Source of the DNA: Rhexocercosporidium sp. MPI-PUGE-AT-0058 | Taxonomy: Eukaryota; Ascomycota; Leotiomycetes; Helotiales | DNA: 64,000 nucleotides | Assembly: GCA_020746875.1 (NCBI GenBank) | Contig: JAGTJL010000037.1 | Location: 173,590-237,589, forward strand | Direction of reading: 5' to 3' | Part shown: piece after piece, positions 30,528 through 42,724 of the stretch | Layout of the letters: each line of letters begins with the position of its first letter | Position numbering within the stretch: the stretch's first letter is position 1 | Position numbers and translations under genes: made by a program | The notes under the pieces: model-generated | The model's input: the letters and a program-made list of their open reading frames with translations, nothing else | The model's database searches: none | Told to the model about the DNA's origin: nothing

Positions 30528-31066
30528 AACGAGAGTCAGTACAATGTACGGAATGAAGCAGCAAGGTAAAGGGGAATGAATGACTGGAGACGGTCTAAAA
30601 TGGGAAACAAAATATTTAGAGACTTGCTAACGTTTGGGTTTGACGAGTAAGGTGCATGTGTACTCTACCTGGGCTTGATGTTTCGCACAATCCTCGGTCT
30701 TGTCCGCCATCCCAAGTACTTACTCCACAACCCGCAGCGCCCGTGCTCACTGCGGGGACATAAATCCTAACTCCTAACTCCCCGGAATGACCTGCGCCAG
30801 CGGATAATACGGAAATCGTCTCTGAAAGACTATACTTCTTGCACCAGTTTGTCCGCGAAGCCTTGGCCTCTGCGAAACACTTGAATAAGAACGCGACGTC
30901 GGAACTATCGGGAAAGTCTGCTGGGAGTCTTTCGGAATAGCCCCAGGTGTAAGGTCATTGTTAATATTGAGACCCGGATGAGAGCATTATTTCTTAAAAC
31001 CAGCACAAAAAGCCTGCGCCAGCAATTTTCAGTCGTCCACTAAGAGACGGGTCGATTGACGAAACA
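30528..31066. promoter_or_regulatory. Shared promoter of hydroxylase and dioxygenase
   Basis: The 539 bp separate the divergent starts at 30527 (minus) and 31067 (plus). No open frame of note occupies it. Joint control of the two genes is inferred from the arrangement; I did not identify a binding site with confidence. Confidence 0.5.
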
Positions 31067-32175
31067 ATGCCTGGCCTAACCGCACCTGTCACAATGCTTC
31101 CAAACTCTGGAAGTAAGGACGAGGCTGTTCAACAGCTTTTCAAGTCTCTTGAGAACACCAACACCCTGCCTCTTTGGGCTCAGATGAATAAACTCAATCC
31201 ACCATTACCGAATCCGCGAACTATTCCCCATGTCTGGAAATACGATGAAATCCGACCCCAGCTTCTCAAGGCCGGGGAGCTTGTCACTGAAAATCAGGCT
31301 GAGCGAAGGGTCCTCATACTATGTAACCCCGCGAGACGTACGTGTTTACTTCGGGGCTTGGGGGAATACAACCAGCTGATGAGTTCGTTCTAGCTGCGCC
31401 GTTTACGACTGATACTCTTTACGCTGGCCTCCAACTTGTCATGCCGAATGAAACCGCTCCCGCGCATCGCCACACAGCCTTTGCCATGAGGTTTATCATT
31501 GAGGGATCGGGCGGCTTCACAGCTGTGCACGGTAGACGTATCACTATGAAAACTGGAGATGTCATTCTAACCCCGACATGGAATTGGCATGATCACGGCA
31601 AAGATGGTTCTGGCCCAATGATTTGGCTCGATGGTCTCGATCTGCCAAACTTCACCCACTTTCCAGTACACTTTGTCGAGCACTATTCCAAGCCAAGATA
31701 TCCAGCAGAAAATTCAGAGACGTCCCCGATTGTATTTCCTTGGTCTGAGATGCAAGGGAAACTGGACGAACAGGCCGGTGATTGGGTCTCGAGACCATAT
31801 CTGAAGGCTGATGGCAGAGAAAGTAAGTCTATCCCTATGTCCGACCACGGCAAACGCCGACTTTTTGCAGTAAGCAGAACCCTTGGAGGCTCCGCGGAGA
31901 GATTGAGCGCCAATAAGAAGGCGCCCAAGATCCAAGAAACGTCTTCAGCAGTCTACCATGTTGTGGCGGGATCCGGCTACTCGGTGATTGGTGACGAGAC
32001 CAAGAGCTGGAAGAAAGGCGATACTTTCTGTATCCCGGCGTGGTACGAGTATCAACACTTTGCTGGCGAACAGGAAACCGTGTATCTCTACAGGTTTGAT
32101 GATAAGCCTATGCTGAAAGCTTTAGGGTTCTACCGCGTTGCTGGCATCGATAGGGAAACTTTGGTGTCTGACTGA
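31067..32175 (+). CDS. Gentisate 1,2-dioxygenase
   Basis: Three exons (31067-31337, 31394-31822, 31871-32175) sum to 1005 nt, 334 residues. The second intron (48 nt, GTAAGT...TTTGCAG) keeps frame if unspliced, but splicing gives the family-like join REISRTLGGSAERL. The protein is a bicupin. The iron-binding motif in the first cupin is APAHRHTAFAMRF (His115, His117) with a third His in TPTWNWHDHG (156-158). GFTAVHGRRITMKTGD and GPMIWLDGLDLPNF are typical of gentisate dioxygenases. It opens gentisate with O2 to maleylpyruvate in the cytosol. It is divergent from the hydroxylase and downstream of the hydrolase, completing a ring-cleavage set. No mutations are seen. Confidence 0.92.
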
Positions 32176-33395
32176 AGAGAAGGGGACCGAAATCAAAGGC
32201 GATCTTATCTTAGTAATGCGACTGGATGTCCTGGAAGGTGCTTGAGACATACGAGCACTGTAAATATAGAAAATCTAAGGCTTACTTCGATGTTTTTTTT
32301 CTACCATGACATATTCTGTTCGTATGCAACTTCTTCAAGGGGCTTGGACCTGTGCTGAACAACGGGCATTAGAGTAGATCTTCACTTAGGCGCTTTGTGT
32401 GTCCAAAGAGACGCTGATCTGATGACCTCTAATCGCTTCCAGAAAATTTCACGATTCATGCCAGTACTCGTAGTTTAGCGAGTGTGGATGGAGAGGCGAG
32501 GCGGAGATGGAAATGTCTGGCCGCGTTAGCCCAAAGCTCCTGGGCCATTTCATCGCTCCGACATAAGTACCCGAAGGTCCCTCCCTCTCCCCCACTCCAC
32601 GCCTCGGAACGGGCCAAATCTGCATCTCTGCAGCTGCCAGCGCCCCACCTCAGATGTTGGAAAGGCTTTCTGAGCGAGGTACCAAGTATCTGGAATCCTC
32701 TTCGCTAACGTATGTGATGGCCATTCCATCAGCCGAGGCATTTTCTGGGAATGACTCTTGAATACTTGTTGAGTGCAAACCATCTGCGTCGTTTAAGAAA
32801 CACTGGCCATTGCTTACATCTGTAGCCCCTGAAACACCACGACTCGGGGGGCGCTATTGTTATTACTTTCTGGAAGCAGCAGTTCGTAAATTCCGGAGCA
32901 CTTGCTGATGTCTTCCCACAGCAGCTTCTAGATGATGTAGGCGCGTCTGAATTCCCACCATGTGTCTAACAATTAGTCAGTAGGCTATTGCAGAAGCGGA
33001 CTTACCACACAACATAAAGAGGGAATGCTTACTCCTTAGTGGCTATCGAGCTCATTGAGCAGTTCGAAGCATCATAGACACATTCGAGGCCAAGACTGTT
33101 ACGCAAGGAACATTTTAGACGCTTGCCATTTCACTAAGCGTGACATTCAGTTTACAATCCAAGTGTTCGAGGCGGCGACAGTGGCCTTCCGCTCGTCTCA
33201 GCAAGACAGGTGTACTGCAGCTATACAGGACGCAGACCAGATCGCCAGGCAGGCAATTATTGACCCACAGACCAAGTTATCCCTTCGAGGCTGTCATCAG
33301 TCGTTTGCTCGGGCCATGCGTAACAGATAACTTGTGGATGTAAGAGTTGGGGCTATAGCTAACCGGCACCCTTAAGCGAAATTAATGCCCTACTC
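32176..33395. other. 3' region of the dioxygenase and spacer
   Basis: No domain recognised. An open frame at 33055-33330 is unsupported. Composition is gene-like until about 33370 and then drops abruptly into AT-rich transposon DNA. Confidence 0.4.
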
Positions 33396-34790
33396 CAATT
33401 TCCTCCTCTTCTTCTTTTAACTTTAATTACACTACAACTACTAATTCAAACGTTTTTAAATTTAAGATGAAAACAAATATTTAGTTACCTTCTCGTCCTT
33501 ATAAGCTATATGAAAATTAAGAAAGGCTAAAACGAGCTAAAGTCCGATAAGCTAAGCAAGATAAGAAATCTTAGCGCTAGATTTATCTAGAATTAAGGGT
33601 TTTTAAATTAATTATTTAAGATATTTATAAAGCTTTTATTAGCCGCAGAACGAGAAAAGGGATGTAATATTAAAAGAAGCTTTTAAATGTGCGTTATTTA
33701 CGCCGAATTATCCGATTTATTACTTAAAGTTATAGTATTCGCCGTATAATTTTAAATAAGTTAAAAAAGCTCTTAATATTTTGGCTTTAATACGTATTAT
33801 TCGCCGGGAATTACGCAAAATTAGCTACCGCTGTTATATTATATATCTTAAACTTTTTATCTTAAGGATATAAGTAAAGAAACGACTCGCTTTTGTATTT
33901 GAGTACTGTTAATAAGGAATATTAAAGTAAGCAGTAATAAAATTAAGAGGAGGAGACTAAAAGAAAGTTATATAATTAGATAAAGTTACTTTTGAACTAG
34001 GAAAGAGAGGTAAGATTTAAATAATACGTAAAGTAGATGAAAAAAGGTATCCAAATTATATTAAGTCTGTTTATCGGTTAAGAACAGTATTTATGAATAT
34101 TTAAGAGGCTATTAGTTAAGATTATAAAAGCTTATCAGTCTTTCTTAAGAAAGAAGAAGGTACTAAAGGAATTAATTCATGAGTATATCGTGATTAAGTA
34201 TTTATAATTATCGTTTTCTTATTGTTTAATTAATTATATTTTAGCTTTTAACAATATAGAAAATAAGAGTTATAACTCTAATAACGCACAATAATAGTAA
34301 AATTTAAGTTAGTTATTTTATAAATAAAAACCTATAAAATAATTATATATTTAAATTAATATAAATAAGAAGAGAATACTTTTAAAAAAGAAGTAATCAG
34401 TAAGGGATATATTAAAATAACGTAATTATTTAAAAAAAAAAAAATTAATTTAAGTGCAAGTTTAAGTAAATTGAAATTTAATCTGAAATTATATTAAAGT
34501 CTTTTCTTAAATATTACGTAATAATTAAGAGTTATATAAACAAAAATAGATAAGATAATAAACGGTTTTAAAATAACGAACGCTTTTTAATAAAATAATA
34601 AAAGTTATTGCGCTAAAAAACAATTTATTAGTAAAGCTTAAAAGAATTGTTTATTCTATATAATTTTCGTTTATTATATAAGGATTATTAATTTAAGTTT
34701 TCGCGTATTTTTGCTATAATTCCCTAAGAGAAAAGCTGAAAATTAGGGATAGTATTACTATGAATAGTAACCGAACTATATTATACCCTA
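33396..34790 (+). mobile_element. Tc1-like (DDE_3) element remnant
   Basis: AT-rich, stop-filled. Plus-strand reading near 33500-33700 gives an N-terminal HTH-like stretch (ERLKRAKVR; FISRRTRKGM). Near 33990-34190 it gives KVTFELGKRGKI, RKVDEKRYPNYIKSVYR and VFLKKEEGTKGINS, which matches a common fungal Tc1 transposase family around its first Asp. The C-terminal catalytic part is unreadable. Terminal repeats could not be defined, so both ends are approximate. Confidence 0.6.
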
Positions 34791-34800
34791 CATAAAAGCC

Positions 34801-36735
34801 TTAGAAAATTGCGATTTCAATACCACGCTTTCGCGCTGCTTCGTTAATATTGAACATATCGGTTCCTTCATTCCAAGCCTCATTGAGGACCTCGTCGACC
34901 AACCTGACATTGCGGGAGGTGTCTCTTTCCAAAATCCGTGCCCGCAAATCGTCAAAAACTTGTTTACGCTCCGGGTGTGCAGCCAGAAGGGGGACTTCCA
35001 AGCTGCCAACTATCAATGGGTACATGAGTCCGTTGCGGACCGCTAGATCATGCTTTGTCGGCATTTCGATTGTTCGGCGCAGAGCATCGACCGATGTTGC
35101 TAAGCGGCACATGACGACGTCTCTTGAAGGGAACGAAGCCATCTTGCCCGTTTCTACTTCACATTCCATTGCCTCGACGTTAGCTTTCATCTTTCGTTTC
35201 TTCCGCTCAACCCGTCTCACGTCTAGGACTGCGGTATACCTCCAGCAATCCCAGAGAAGACATTGAGCATTCAGCCCGACTTCCCCTGGCCAGGCCCATA
35301 GGCGAGACTCAACATCTTGGGCGTCATCATTCCCTATGTCAGCGATGATGTCCAGGAAAGTCCTTGGTATTCCCGTAACAATTTCGACGCCACCAAGTTT
35401 CCCTCCTTCCCATCCTTCTTGTACTTTGCGGAGGCGACGCCAAATGCCCATGCTGGGATTCTCTCGTCCGATCACCATAGGCTCCATATCCATTATGGAT
35501 AAAACTTCGATGGAATGGCAGATCGCCAAATCATGATTAGCTGTAGGTAAAAGACGGCCCATGCTCGTCCCCAAATCGTATAGGTCATACATTAACCCAA
35601 GAAACATTGTCCAAGGTTTGCCTTGAAGCAACTAAACAGCAGAGTTAGTATGTGTGCTAAATTATTTACATTGACAACCACAAAGATCGCTTAGGACGAT
35701 GCGGGCAACGACAGCAGTGGCAACGGCAGAGGCAGTGCATGGCGACGACTTACACATAGGCTGCATACAAGCAATCCAGCTGACAAGGTAGATACATCGA
35801 AAGACTTGTGTCTGCTCTCTAATTCCGATCGGAACGTATTGAGGGCATAATCGACGTGTTCCATCGATGATACCGAGAACCCGTCTTCCAGATATGCTTG
35901 GATGGCGACGCAGACGGCGAAGAATGCTTCGCTTCTCTCTGCCATTGCTACAAAATGGGCTTTAGGCCAAGTATAGCTCTCGGACAGGAAAAATCTATTC
36001 ATTCCTGCATGAATGCCTTGCGACGTGTGTTAGTCAAAGGCAACGAAAACGGTAGATAGGTAACTTCGACGACGATTGGGTTCAAGACTAAGAAGAAGGA
36101 CAAGTCCGGAAAGGATGGCATGGCTGTGATAACTTACATCTTTGGAACAGTTGCTGATTCGAGGCACTAATGCCGCTGGCAGGTAGAGTTGCCAGGGACG
36201 AGGTGGCGGACTGTGACTCTGGGGAAGCTTGGTGTACAGCAAAGCCCGGCAGATCGAGACCTTCGGCATCACCGAGGATTGGGGAAGACGAGCTAACGCG
36301 AGCCTGTGGCTCATCTATAGTGGTCGGATGGGATGGCAACGATGACAGCGCCTTCGGGCTTGGATCCGAACCACCGGAGGCGGCGAGGTTGGGTGTCGCG
36401 GCCCCAGCAAAGCGACCTCTCGATGCTATTCCATTGGCCCATCTGATGGTCGTATTGTAGCCAGTACACTGAATACCTCGTCTCTGGCAAGCCCGGCAGC
36501 CTGGATGTGTTTCGTCACATTTTCGTTTCCGTCGCCTGCAGTTGGAGCACCCGCCCCTGGAGCGGCCACTGGGTGTCGGCTCCATCGAAGATTCGAAGAG
36601 TGGATAATAGGCGCGCGTGCTTTCGACCGCTTGACAATCTGGAAGTGATAGTTTGGGGGTTGATGGACGAGCCGTGAGCGGTGAGCGATGAGATTCTCCT
36701 AAACGGGCAGATGGAGCCGCCGTCGCTTGTATCAA
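34801..36735 (-). CDS. Zn2Cys6 transcription factor (Fungal_trans_2 type)
   Basis: Three exons (36735-36138, 36016-35754, 35631-34801) sum to 1692 nt, 563 residues. The zinc cluster is at 63-90 (GGCSNCRRRKRKCDETHPGC then RACQRRGIQC; Cys63, 66, 73, 80, 83, 90). A Ser/Pro-rich linker follows, then a helical C-terminal domain (WTMFLGLMYDLYDLGTSM; LLWDCWRYTAVLDVRR) like Fungal_trans_2. A shorter protein starting at Met51 is possible. Introns are 121 and 122 nt, the upper end for this window. The stop lies about 10 bp from an AT-rich transposon remnant, yet the coding region shows no damage. It is the only intact regulator in the window and lies 2.6 kb from the dioxygenase gene, so it is a candidate regulator of the aromatic cluster (inference). 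Confidence 0.85.
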
Positions 36736-36894
36736 CCGTTTGGGGTAAGGAATGGGGCTGGGGCTTGGGCGTTGGAACGCTTACCGAGTAATTACCGAGT
36801 ACGTTGCACCAGTGGGTGTCAGCATTCGTGGCCCGTGCTATATCGTCAAAACAAAGAATCGTAAATCTAAACAACCAACTTTAAACACTAATAT

Positions 36895-37204
36895 GGAGGC
36901 TAAAACTCGTGCGCAGAGGCTCCAACTTAAGCAAAAACAATCGCAGAACCCAGGCGATTACAATACACCAGAAAAGACGCGATTCTGTAGCCTAGTGGAG
37001 CAGCACGAAGGCTACATTTCTCGAACTCAAGCCGCGATCGATTTCGCGCCCTCTCGAACTACCGGCCTACGCTGGCTACGAGAGCTTTACTTTCTTTACA
37101 TGGTTAACTGCTTACTTCAGTATGTGGAGAGTTCTGCCAAGAACACCTCCATCCTTCGGCAAGTGTCTCAATCTCAAATGCCGAATTGCGGGAGCCTGGG
37201 GTAA
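36895..37204 (+). pseudogene. Possible transposase N-terminal fragment
   Basis: An open stretch starting MEAKTRAQRLQLKQKQSQN contains TRFCSLVEQHEGYISRTQAA and FAPSRTTGLRWLRE, which looks like the helix-turn-helix start of a fungal transposase. Coding stops at 37204, about 35 bases before the next element's terminus. Only this N-terminal part is present. Confidence 0.4.
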
Positions 37205-37239
37205 TCGTGGGCACACAGCGAGGGCTGGAGCCACACAGT

Positions 37240-38594
37240 CTCGTCACCCACCCCATTATTCCGATCACCCCCCTATTCTGTTTACCTTATAATTTACTAT
37301 TATTCGTAAAAATACTTAATAACTCTATAACGCCTCTACTTTTATATAATCTTCTATAGAATTAAAATCTTCTATTGAATTTAAATCAATAGGTATAATT
37401 TTTTAATTTTTAACTATAATTTAAGCTGTTTTAAAAATAGCTTAAATATTTATAAACTTAAAATTTAAGCTAATTTAAACCTTCCATTTTTTTTCCCCCA
37501 TAGCTTTAATTAATTTAATTTAGCTTTTAATTGTTTCATTTTTATTTTTACTTAACTAAAGCGAAATCATTTTAAATTAAAGTCTTTATAGCCTTTTAAA
37601 AAGTAGTCGCTGCGTTAAAAAGTTATTATATATCGATTTAGTTAAAATATTAATCTATAATCGGAAGTTATTACTAGCTTTTAGACTAAATTACATAATT
37701 AATAATTCCTTTACTTCTTTAATATCTTAAAGGTTTTTTAAAATATTTATTTTCTGGCTCTTAATTATTATTCTCTAGTAGAAATCGACGTATAAGTGGT
37801 TTTATTATACTTACTGGTTATAACCCGGTAGCTCTTTAGCTAGCTTTAATATTTGTACTTGTTAAGCTCTTTTTGCGTACTTTATAATAATATATTGAGA
37901 AGTTACATTTATTAATTAGAGTAGCATCAGTTATTAAAGCCAAAAGGTTAAGGTGTTTCCGGTAGGCTGTTTTCTCACCGGTTGCAGAAATGTATTTAAT
38001 AAAAGAAGTCTAATTACGGGAACTAAGCTATTTTCGTTACATAAAACCTCGGTTTTTATAACTATTAACACGTATAAAATTAATAAAATAATACTTAAAA
38101 CACGATTCCGCTTGAAAAACCGCTGTACTCATCGTTTTCTGAGTAATAAAAAATTCTTTTAAAGTATATAAAATCGGTTCTTAAAAAGCTACACTTACGT
38201 ATAGGTAATGTTAAACTTTAATATCTTTTGAGTTAAAACCTAGTGCGTAAGACGCTTTTTTTAACATCGTGGGTAGCTTTTACAAGTGATTAACAAGCTA
38301 TTAATAGGTAGTTGTGTTATAAAATCAATCTTAAAAAGTAAATTATAGAATACTTTATTCTTTTGTAATATATTACAAGGATTTGTTATTTTTAATTATA
38401 TTTAAAGTTAAAACCACGTCGTCTTTAGTGTATTTTAGTTTTATTATTATCTTAATTTATACTTTAAAAATAAAGAAAATCGATAAGAGAATAAAAAAAG
38501 TTATTAATTATTAAAAGTAAGTAAATAAAAAAAAGCGGTGTGTTAAGCGAGGTGAACGGAATAAGAGGGTGATCGGAATAGTGAGATGGGGTCT
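37240..38594 (-). mobile_element. Shortened Fot1-like element, subfamily B
   Basis: Ends near 37243-37290 (CCCATTATTCCGATCACCC) and 38545-38594 are inverted relatives of each other and resemble the 15343-17156 element. The minus-strand stretch 37490-37760 is homologous to the tail region at 15590-15860. Total length is about 1.36 kb against 1.81 kb, so it is internally deleted and probably non-autonomous. Heavily AT-rich. Confidence 0.65.
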
Positions 38595-38618
38595 TAGTTA
38601 ATTTCTCCGTTTCAATTA

Positions 38619-38853
38619 CAGTCCCCCCCCCCCCCCCCCCCCCGGCCCCAACGTTATACGGTGGAGACTTTTTTCTCAGCTGCTTTTACGGTGGCAAAGT
38701 TACTTCCCCTCACGGTTGCTCTGTCAACATACCAAATCGATTTCCGTACATTCCTTGTCTAATTATAAGGCAGCTTGAAATCTGCCCCTTTTGCGTTTAA
38801 GTGATAGGAAAAAGGTCTCCACCATATAACGTTGGGACCAGGGGGGGGGACTG
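38619..38853. mobile_element. 235-bp MITE with TA target duplication
   Basis: TA (38617-38618 and 38854-38855) flanks CAGTCCCCC... and its complement. After the homopolymer both ends share CAACGTTATACGGTGGAGAC with one or two changes, running into a T or A run. No coding capacity. The left end has 21 consecutive C (38623-38643), the right end nine G (38841-38849). Confidence 0.88.
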
Positions 38854-38855
38854 TA

Positions 38856-39732
38856 ATAGAACGTCCACCACTAGCCTGTCCTTACTCCACACGGGAACGA
38901 TCCAGGACCCCGTTCTGGGGCGCTGTTGGTTCGCAAAAAGAAAGGGGGGAAGGGGTAGCGGAAGTGGAGCTCTCAAAAATGACTGCGAGAGAAAGCAATT
39001 ATCGGCAGTTAATACGCTGGACCTATGAGCTTAACAACTTCGCAAGTTGCAATTAACCTCTTATGGTTGAATCACAGCGCATCCTCGAGAAATGGCAAGT
39101 GGACTCGTCGCTTTTGTCGTTGTGGGGAAGGCACGATGCATCTCCTTCTAAAAGACACCTAATTAATGAAGATGTCTCTTGTGTACGAATGTACGAAGTC
39201 TCTCGCCAAATTTTATGAAAGGCGCTAGGCTCGAGCGTGTTATTCGATAAATTGGGTGGACAACTGCCAAACCTTTTATGGCTTTGTTCGCTGGACAAAC
39301 GCTGTGCTCCAGGTTTCAATTGGATTTGCTAGCGAGTATAGTCGCTACATCTCCAGGCTTGTTACAGGTTACCACTAAACTACTGCATGTTTGGGGCAAA
39401 CTTGAGCCATATAACATCCCTAGCGCCTTTTATACATTTGGCGAGAGAACTTGTAGGCAAACTTAAATATGCCGGGAAACGAACGCTATCTAGTGCTACG
39501 AAAGGTAGGTTCTAAAGTGAAACCTTTATCCTCGAACTTCCCTAATAATGTGCCTGAGCCCCTGCTCCTCGACTATGAAGCTACACTAAAAGGGGGAACT
39601 ACTACAGCCATAGTTAGAGATGCTCCTTGGAGAGAGCACATCAAATAAAGTCATTGGTGTTCGCTGCTAAGATTTTGCCTTTTGTCATTCCTAACATTTT
39701 CTTGACCCTAGAAATCTGCATGCGAAAACAAC
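38856..39732. other. Spacer upstream of the rhodopsin-like gene
   Basis: Gene-like composition but no recognisable coding. Short frames at 38801-39056 overlap the MITE edge and have no domain. Confidence 0.35.
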
Positions 39733-41094
39733 ATGGCTCAAGGATATCGTGCTACGGCTGTCAGTATTTTATTTCCCGTGCTAGCTGCGATTTTTATGGC
39801 AGGTCGTCTTATTGTAAGAATCAAGATGTTGAAGAATCCGGGTTGGGATGATGGGGCTATTGTAGTGTCTTTAGTGAGCCGTCCATGACTCCATACCTTG
39901 AACCATAAAGCACGATGCTGATTTGCCTTATAGCTGTGTTCAATCGCAGTTTCTGTCTTTGTGTACCTGCGTGGGTTATCAAGATGCCTATAAATTTGTG
40001 TCAGATTAACAGTTCCTCCAGAGGTCAAATATGGCTTGGGAAATCGCGTCGAAACCCTCACTGGGAATGAATTCAGCCATGTACTAAAGGTACGAGCAAT
40101 TACCAAATATGTGTCGCATTCTAACGTTTCTCGTCTAATATAGTACCTCTGGGCTTCTATTCCCTTCTACAACCTCTCCATAACTCTGACGAAAGTATCC
40201 CTCGTCCTTCAGTGCACTCGCGTTTTCGATGGTAACCGCATCCGCCTTGCCAGCTGGCTCACCATGAGCTTTATCATCGCTTGTAGCGTGGAGGCCATCT
40301 TCAGCTCTATCTTCCACTGTGTTCCAATTGCTGCATTCTGGGATCTCAACATTCAAGGCCGCTGCCTCAATAAGATCGATGAGAAATTCATGCTATTCTT
40401 TAACGCCTCACTCAATATTCTTACAGATATTATTCTGGTGGCATTGCCAATTCCCACTTTGAACAATCTACAACTAAGTAAGAGTCAGAAGGTCGGGTTG
40501 ATGCTAATCTTCGGAGTAGGTGGAATGTAAGTTCGAGTCTATCGTATTTAGTTCATGGCATTGCGGCTAACACCATCTAGCGCCTGCCTCTTCTCCGTTC
40601 TCCGCCTCCATTCTCTCTATGTCTACTCCAACTCTACGGACATCTCCTGGGACAACACCAATACCGCCATCTGGTCTATTGTTGAAATCAACGTCGGCAT
40701 CATCTGCTCCTGCCTCGCAACCCTGAGGCCCATTATCTCGCGTTGTTTTCCGTGCGTCCTTGGCAGGTATTCACAGACTGCAACTCTGCCTGCTCGCCGC
40801 ACAGCCAACATAACCGCAGTCTGGGATGACGAACAAGCGAATTACCTATCCAATCGCTGCAGTCAAAAGGCATTAAGAAGCGAGCATCACGAACTTATGG
40901 ACCTGCCCAATACCCATAAAATGAACTCAGTATTGTCGCTCGAACGGAACGCTATAATGTCTATCACTGAGAAAGATGAAGAGAGAGGCGGAAAGTTCGG
41001 GAGAGATATCCTTGTCACGAGAACAATGACGCAGGATATAGAGATCCTAAAAAGTGACACGGAGAGTGGGAAGAGTCTCGTGTATAAGGCATAG
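39733..41094 (+). CDS. Rhodopsin-domain (PTH11-like) membrane protein
   Basis: First exon 39733-39873 (MAQGYRATAVSILFPVLAAI, first membrane helix, then NPGWDD). A middle exon or exons end at 40089 (VKYGLGNRVETLTGNEFSHVLK), followed by 40144-40526 (YLWASIPFYNLSITLTKVSL and several helices) and 40581-41094. Introns of 54 nt at 40090-40143 and 40527-40580 are well supported. The acceptor(s) between 39874 and about 40020 are uncertain. The family (fungal rhodopsin domain, PF20684) has seven membrane segments and an acidic cytosolic tail, here about 130 residues. Some members are surface sensors. No clear stop or frameshift was found apart from the unresolved second exon. Confidence 0.75.
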
Positions 41095-42724
41095 TCCACT
41101 CTAAGTGACTGACGGCAGCAGCTCTCACATATTCATTTATTCATTCATTTATTTATACTCGGTTCCAGCTGTCCACCGTAGGACTGTTATGCCGGCAATC
41201 CAGCTTCGGCGCTAGTTGCCAAAGTACGCGTTACCGTATTTAGTAATTCGCACATCATTTTATTACTTTATAATAACTGGTTACTTCTTTTATTAAATAG
41301 TTTTACTTTTATCTATAATTAGTTATATAAACGGTTTAATAAGTGTTTTATTTAATTTTTTAATAATATATTGAGCTTTTTAACTGCCGCTTTTACTAAT
41401 TATCTCGTATTTTTATACTTTTAGTCATTTTTTAGCGTTTTACTTCGTTTCTTCATATTACATTATAATTCCAAAACTATTTAAGAAAACGTGTTTATTT
41501 GATAAAATTAATTACTTTTCTAATTAATTTTGATTCGTTTAAGATTAATTTTAAGTTTATTCGTTTTCTTTTTTTAATACTTTTCGCCGCACGTCGTTAT
41601 ATATTTAATAGTTTAATAAATAAAATATAGTTTACTGTCTTTTATTATAATCGTATTTAAAGCTGTCGACTTCTGGTATTTTTTTCTTTTATAAGCAGTC
41701 TTTTAATTTAAAAAAAACTTTTATATATATTTAAATAAATAAAACACGTTACTACTTTTTTTAATTTAAAATATAATCGTAAGAACTTATGTAATAGCTA
41801 TAAGGTATACTTAAATATAATTCTTTCTTTTTTGGTATCCTTACGATTGGCTTTTATTATTATAATAATATTAAAAACAGTAAAATAACCATTTAGCTTT
41901 TAATTAACGCTTCGCGGCACTGACGGAGACGCTTATACGTGTGTTTTAAAAGACTTAAGTATAATTTCTTTTTTTTAGCTTCTTATAGTCTTAAGGAGTT
42001 AAATACTTATTAAAGTTAATATTTTATTTAAATAAAAAGTTTTACTGATAATCTCGGCGCTTATCTTTAGATTTAATATTTAATAAAAAAAGAAATAAAG
42101 CTTTATATTTAATATTAAAATTAACGTTATATATATGTAGTTTTAATAATTTTATTTGGTTTTACTTAAAGTATTTTAAATAAAATAATAGTTTGTGTTA
42201 TATGGCTTTCTTGCCGCTTAAAAGCGATAATGTCGTATAGGCACGGGCAGCTGCTCTCCCTTGGCATTACACGTAACTTAATTAGGTTCTGCTACTATAG
42301 ACCGCCTTCAGGAGAATAACTATTTCTTTTGATTTCCTTTTATAATTTAAATAATAATTAATTACTTTAATTTAACTTAAACTGCTCGCAGTGCTTTAAT
42401 CTACTTCTTTACTATAGTTATAAGTCTTATTAACAAAGCTATTAAATTAATATTCTTCATTTTATACGTTATAAATTTAAATGAAGCCTGTAAAATAAGT
42501 TTATAAGTAAAGAGTATTTGCTACACGTTATAAATCTTTTAACCTTATTACCGAGTGTAATTTATATCTATAAGATTATATTAAGGCTTTTCACGTATAC
42601 CCGTTAGCCCGTAAAAGACTACTTTAAGCTTACGTATACTCGAAAGCTCGGCAGCTCGCAAAGGACTATTCTAAACCTAAATAGCACGCAAGAGACTACT
42701 TTAGGCTTAAACAAAAGCTCACTC
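41095..42724. other. AT-rich decayed repeat sequence
   Basis: From about 41220 composition falls to almost pure A/T with stops in all frames. No domain readable. GC-richer islands at 42225-42310 may be remains of element ends or of host DNA. Confidence 0.45.
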
